Shown: positions 61,310 to 64,000 of the stretch, piece by piece | Layout of the letters: each line of letters opens with the position of its first letter | Numbering within the stretch: position 1 is the stretch's first letter | NCBI GenBank assembly: GCA_001515945.1 | Contig: LOER01000046.1 | Span: forward strand, 124,001-188,000 | Direction of reading: 5' to 3' | DNA length: 64,000 nucleotides | Source of the DNA: Desulfitibacter sp. BRH_c19 | GTDB taxonomy: Bacteria > Bacillota > DSM-16504 > Desulfitibacterales > Desulfitibacteraceae | Translations under genes and position numbers: made by a program | The notes under the pieces: model-generated | What the model saw: the letters and a program-made list of their open reading frames with translations, nothing else | What the model was told of the DNA's origin: nothing | Database searches by the model: none

Positions 61310-62494
61310 CTACTCTTCTTTCCAAAAAACGTTTTTTCCTTTTTTGAATAGTTCTTCACCATAGATTTCGTCATCAAGTCCATCTAGTATACTGTCAACA
61401 AGGCCATTTTTCTTGTTAAAAGTGCTTAACATACTATTTGTCCATTTATAGCCCCTATTATAAGAACAAACAGAAATGCAAACATTACAATTAGTCCCTG
61501 ATCCACAAAAGTAGCTATGACACTTCTTATGATCAACTGGCCAGCGAAGATAGCCAGTATTACCTGTATCATCTACTGGTCCCATTTCTCTTGTTCCTGA
61601 TGAAATGGCATTAGAAGGACATTCTCTAGCACATTTTCGACAAGCTTCACAAAATTCTGTAACACCAAAATCAATGGGCTTATCAGGTAATAGGGGAATA
61701 TCAGTAATTATTTTGGCAATCCGACTTATAGAACCATAACGAGGGCTTATAAGTTTACCATTTCTACCCAGCTGTCCTAAACCCGCATCAATTGCTAATG
61801 GAACATTTAAACCTGTACAATTTAAGCTTGGAATGGCTTCATAACCAAGGGCCTTAATCATTCCGGCCAGACTCATAGTGGTTAAGCTAGCTTTAGCATA
61901 GGTATTAACAGTACTTGCACATGCCAGTAATGTAGGTGCATATTTCAAGGATTCATAGTCCATCTCAAAGAGTAGTACTATCACATACTTCATTGTAGCA
62001 GGGATTACTCTTACACCATCAGGCAATAAGGTAGGCTGACTAATATCGGCATATTCCTTGCTTTCATCTGTGAATCTAATGGGATATTCCTGCTTTGTTT
62101 TTTCATCAAACCAATGGGAATAAATCCATCTTCGGTCAAGTCTAGCAATGCCCATGGCACTCGCACCATACATCTTGGCAGCTTTTTTCAGAGCAACAGT
62201 TGTCTCCCTTTCATCAGTAACCTTCTCTTTGGCTTCTTTAATACTTTTAATATCATAATTCCAACTGTTAGCATTTTGATCACACAAATTAGCATTAAAG
62301 CCTATTTGTTTAAGATAGTTCAAAGATCCCATGAAAAAACCATAGTCAAATGGCGAGTACCCAGGAGTGTTTTTTTTCACATAGTCACTCATTGTGTTAA
62401 CAATTTGTAATTCCAGATTCTTTGACTCTTTATCCCAGTATCCTCGGATATTCAAATTGTATTTTTGATTATATCTCCTATATGTTTCATCCAC
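61310..62494 (-). CDS. rdhA: Reductive-dehalogenase-like (RdhA) Fe-S/corrinoid protein without Tat signal
   Basis: This protein of about 394 residues has two 4Fe-4S motifs near the C-terminus: FCEACRKCARECP (Cx2Cx2Cx3C) and CHSYFCGSGTNCNVCISVC (Cx10Cx2Cx3C), the pattern of RdhA. Upstream segments NVPLAIDAGLGQLGRNGKL and PLLPDKPIDFGV are also RdhA-like. The N-terminus lacks the twin-Arg signal, so the protein would be cytoplasmic, as in catabolic or biosynthetic relatives. The listed start is GTG 62494; the frame continues upstream to a CTG at 62539 that is better placed after GGGGG. No rdhB membrane anchor gene is present. Confidence 0.85.
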   Translation of the reverse strand: MDETYRRYNQKYNLNIRGYWDKESKNLELQIVNTMSDYVKKNTPGYSPFDYGFFMGSLNYLKQIGFNANLCDQNANSWNYDIKSIKEAKEKVTDERETTVALKKAAKMYGASAMGIARLDRRWIYSHWFDEKTKQEYPIRFTDESKEYADISQPTLLPDGVRVIPATMKYVIVLLFEMDYESLKYAPTLLACASTVNTYAKASLTTMSLAGMIKALGYEAIPSLNCTGLNVPLAIDAGLGQLGRNGKLISPRYGSISRIAKIITDIPLLPDKPIDFGVTEFCEACRKCARECPSNAISSGTREMGPVDDTGNTGYLRWPVDHKKCHSYFCGSGTNCNVCISVCSYNRGYKWTNSMLSTFNKKNGLVDSILDGLDDEIYGEELFKKGKNVFWKEE

Positions 62495-62566
62495 ATTATA
62501 TAATTGTGCTGTTGTGGTATTTAGCTGGTGAATATTCAGGTGAATTACCCCCTAATATATTTACTA

Positions 62567-63250
62567 TTATGATAACATTTTATAGCCAATAGTAGGTATT
62601 GTTTCAATATATCCAGCGTCACCATGATATATATTAAGCTTATTCCTAATTCTTGCTACACATACCCGTAAATAATGTGTTTCATCCTTGTACTCAATAC
62701 CCCATACTTTAGTTAGTAAGTCTTCGTGAGTTAACATACAGCCCTTATTCTTTGCCAACTCAGTTAATAATTTAAGTTCTGTAGGATTTAGTTTAACTAT
62801 CTGATTATTAACCTCAATTTTGTAGCTAACTAGGTTTATACATAAATTGCCAACCTTAATTAAGGGTTCATTCTCCACCCAATTATTTTTCGATCTACGC
62901 AGAACTGCTTTAATCCTCGCTAACAAAATATCAATATCAAAGGGCTTGGTTATGTATTCATCAGCACCCAATTCTAAGCCTTTAATTGCATCACTTGTAC
63001 TATTCTTTGCAGTAATCAAAATAACAGGTACTTCTGAAAAGTTCCTGATTTTAGTTAAAAATTGATAGCCATCAATTTCTGGCAGCATAACATCCAAGAG
63101 AACTATATCTGGCAAATGTTTGTCATACATAATTAAGGCTTCATTTCCATCAAAAGCTGTAAAAACCTCATATTTACTAATCAATAGGTTGGCCTTAATG
63201 AACTTCATTATTTTATGCTCATCTTCCACTATTAATATCTTTTCTTTCAT
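62567..63250 (-). CDS. OmpR/KdpE-family response regulator (kinase partner)
   Basis: This 227-residue regulator has MKEKILIVEDEHKIMKF, phosphoacceptor in DIVLLDVMLPEIDGYQF, ITAKNSTSD, DEYITKPFDIDILLA and the winged helix (VKLNPTELKLLTELAKNKG, HYLRVCVARIRNKL). It is closely related to the regulator at 60,592 (same layout and similar motifs). Its ATG lies one base after the kinase stop, so kinase and regulator are coupled. It probably controls the dehalogenase-like gene downstream. Confidence 0.93.
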   Translation of the reverse strand: MKEKILIVEDEHKIMKFIKANLLISKYEVFTAFDGNEALIMYDKHLPDIVLLDVMLPEIDGYQFLTKIRNFSEVPVILITAKNSTSDAIKGLELGADEYITKPFDIDILLARIKAVLRRSKNNWVENEPLIKVGNLCINLVSYKIEVNNQIVKLNPTELKLLTELAKNKGCMLTHEDLLTKVWGIEYKDETHYLRVCVARIRNKLNIYHGDAGYIETIPTIGYKMLS

Positions 63251-63251
63251 C

Positions 63252-64000
63252 TCAATACACCAACCTTTGCTTATTTACATGGATGGTAAAGAAAAAGGTA
63301 GTCCCCTTTCCCACTATACTTTCTGCCCAAATACTACCATTGTGTGCTTCAATAATTCCCTTACAAATGGCTAGACCTAGACCACTACCAATTTGCTCTG
63401 TACCTTTACTGTTTAGCTGATAAAACTTTGAAAATACTTTTTTAAGTTCTTCCTTAGAAATGCCAGGACCCTTATCTCTTATAAAAAAAATGACCCTATC
63501 ATTTTGTTTTGCTGCGGAAATAAAAATTTCCGATACTTCTTCTGTATTACGATGACCATATTTTACAGCATTATCAATTAAATTCATAAATACCTGCAAA
63601 AGCCTTTGCTCATCAATCTCAATGATTTCTTCCCCATTTGCTATAACGTGTTTAAGGTTAATTTGCTGTCTATAGGAAGTTTTTGCCCTAACAACTACTT
63701 TTTGCATCAGTTTATCGATGGTAACTAATCCTTTTTCTAATTTCAAAACACCTGCATTAATTTTAGACACGTCTAATAATTTTTCAATCATTATATTTAG
63801 ACGGTCACATTCATCATATATATCTTGCAGAAATGTATGTCTTATGTCATCTTCCCAGACTACACCCTTTCTTAATAAAGAGCTGACATTTCCCTTTATA
63901 CAAGTTAATGGAGTTCTTAATTCATGACCAACAATTCCAATTAAGTCATTTTTAAATTTTTCTATCCCCTTGTGTTTAGTAATATCTATAATTAAAAATC
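63252..64000 (-). CDS. Sensor histidine kinase, C-terminal part (cut by window end)
   Basis: The frame is open to the window edge and shows the end of a PAS-type segment (FLIIDITKHKG), then the H-box VGHELRTPLTCIKG with the phosphorylated His, an N-box (NLIDNAVKYG), a G1 box (RDKGPGIS) and G2 (GSGLGLAICKGI). About 249 residues are present; the sensor part lies beyond the window. Its stop is one base before the response-regulator ATG. Confidence 0.92.
   Translation of the reverse strand, partial: FLIIDITKHKGIEKFKNDLIGIVGHELRTPLTCIKGNVSSLLRKGVVWEDDIRHTFLQDIYDECDRLNIMIEKLLDVSKINAGVLKLEKGLVTIDKLMQKVVVRAKTSYRQQINLKHVIANGEEIIEIDEQRLLQVFMNLIDNAVKYGHRNTEEVSEIFISAAKQNDRVIFFIRDKGPGISKEELKKVFSKFYQLNSKGTEQIGSGLGLAICKGIIEAHNGSIWAESIVGKGTTFFFTIHVNKQRLVY

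Noticed and set aside
61310-62494. Epoxyqueuosine reductase (QueG) as the identity of the double 4Fe-4S protein
   Set aside because: The Cx10Cx2Cx3C second motif and PLLPDKPIDFGV segment fit RdhA better; kept only as a test in the findings.

Overview
The window is low-G+C DNA from an anaerobic, probably spore-forming member of the Firmicutes (class Clostridia). The evidence is the polA-mutM-ytaF-coaE gene order, a spore photoproduct lyase, a UGA-decoded selenoprotein of the glycine/betaine reductase system (grdA) with grdC, grdD, trxA and trxB, a TRAP transporter, a reductive-dehalogenase homologue and AT-rich coding sequence with TTG and GTG starts. I cannot name the genus from sequence alone.

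Region 1 (1-9,800) is an accessory zone of toxin-antitoxin modules, many of them broken. It holds two copies of a Doc/Fic toxin (both without a normal 5' end), a GNAT toxin with its antitoxin, a decayed UPF0175/DUF3368 pair, two HicAB systems of opposite polarity, two broken XRE antitoxin-type regulators and several 50-75 bp fragments of these same genes copied elsewhere in the zone. A five-tRNA cluster (Asp-Phe-Gly-Cys-Leu, minus strand) closes it at about 10.5-10.9 kb.

Region 2 (11-34 kb) is mostly housekeeping on the minus strand: polyamine genes (speE, speB), a MidA-type methyltransferase, FmdB, a triple-HTH regulator, mobB, splB, a LOR/SDH (ornithine cyclodeaminase-type) protein next to proline dehydrogenase, pncB, a lytic transglycosylase, coaE, ytaF, mutM, polA, dinB with an ECF sigma/anti-sigma pair, and a subtilisin-like protease. 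There are single tRNA-Leu genes at 21.1 kb and 32.5 kb.

Region 3 (34-56 kb) is the metabolic core. It has the shared half of glycine/betaine reductase (trxB-trxA-grdA(Sec)-grdC-grdD), without any substrate-specific protein B gene. A probable 12-kb operon follows with five non-pyrrolysine MttB-family methyltransferases, a complete TRAP transporter and an MFS transporter. Next come a cysteine-desulfidase-family gene and a sigma-54 activator. I found three -24/-12 (sigma-54) promoter sequences: before the MttB operon, before the desulfidase gene and before proline dehydrogenase. The first two share an 11-bp motif at the same distance downstream of the promoter. Together this suggests sigma-54-controlled use of quaternary amines and amino acids through demethylation and Stickland-type reduction.

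Region 4 (56-64 kb) has a chromate-transporter pair, a UppS-like prenyltransferase, a nitrilase-family amidase, an AEC permease, a 42-residue cysteine-rich protein, and a cluster of histidine kinase, response regulator, Tat-less reductive-dehalogenase-like protein and a second response regulator. The kinase runs off the window end. In several genes the position expected for the start holds ATA or another non-standard codon after a good ribosome binding site; this is listed as a finding.
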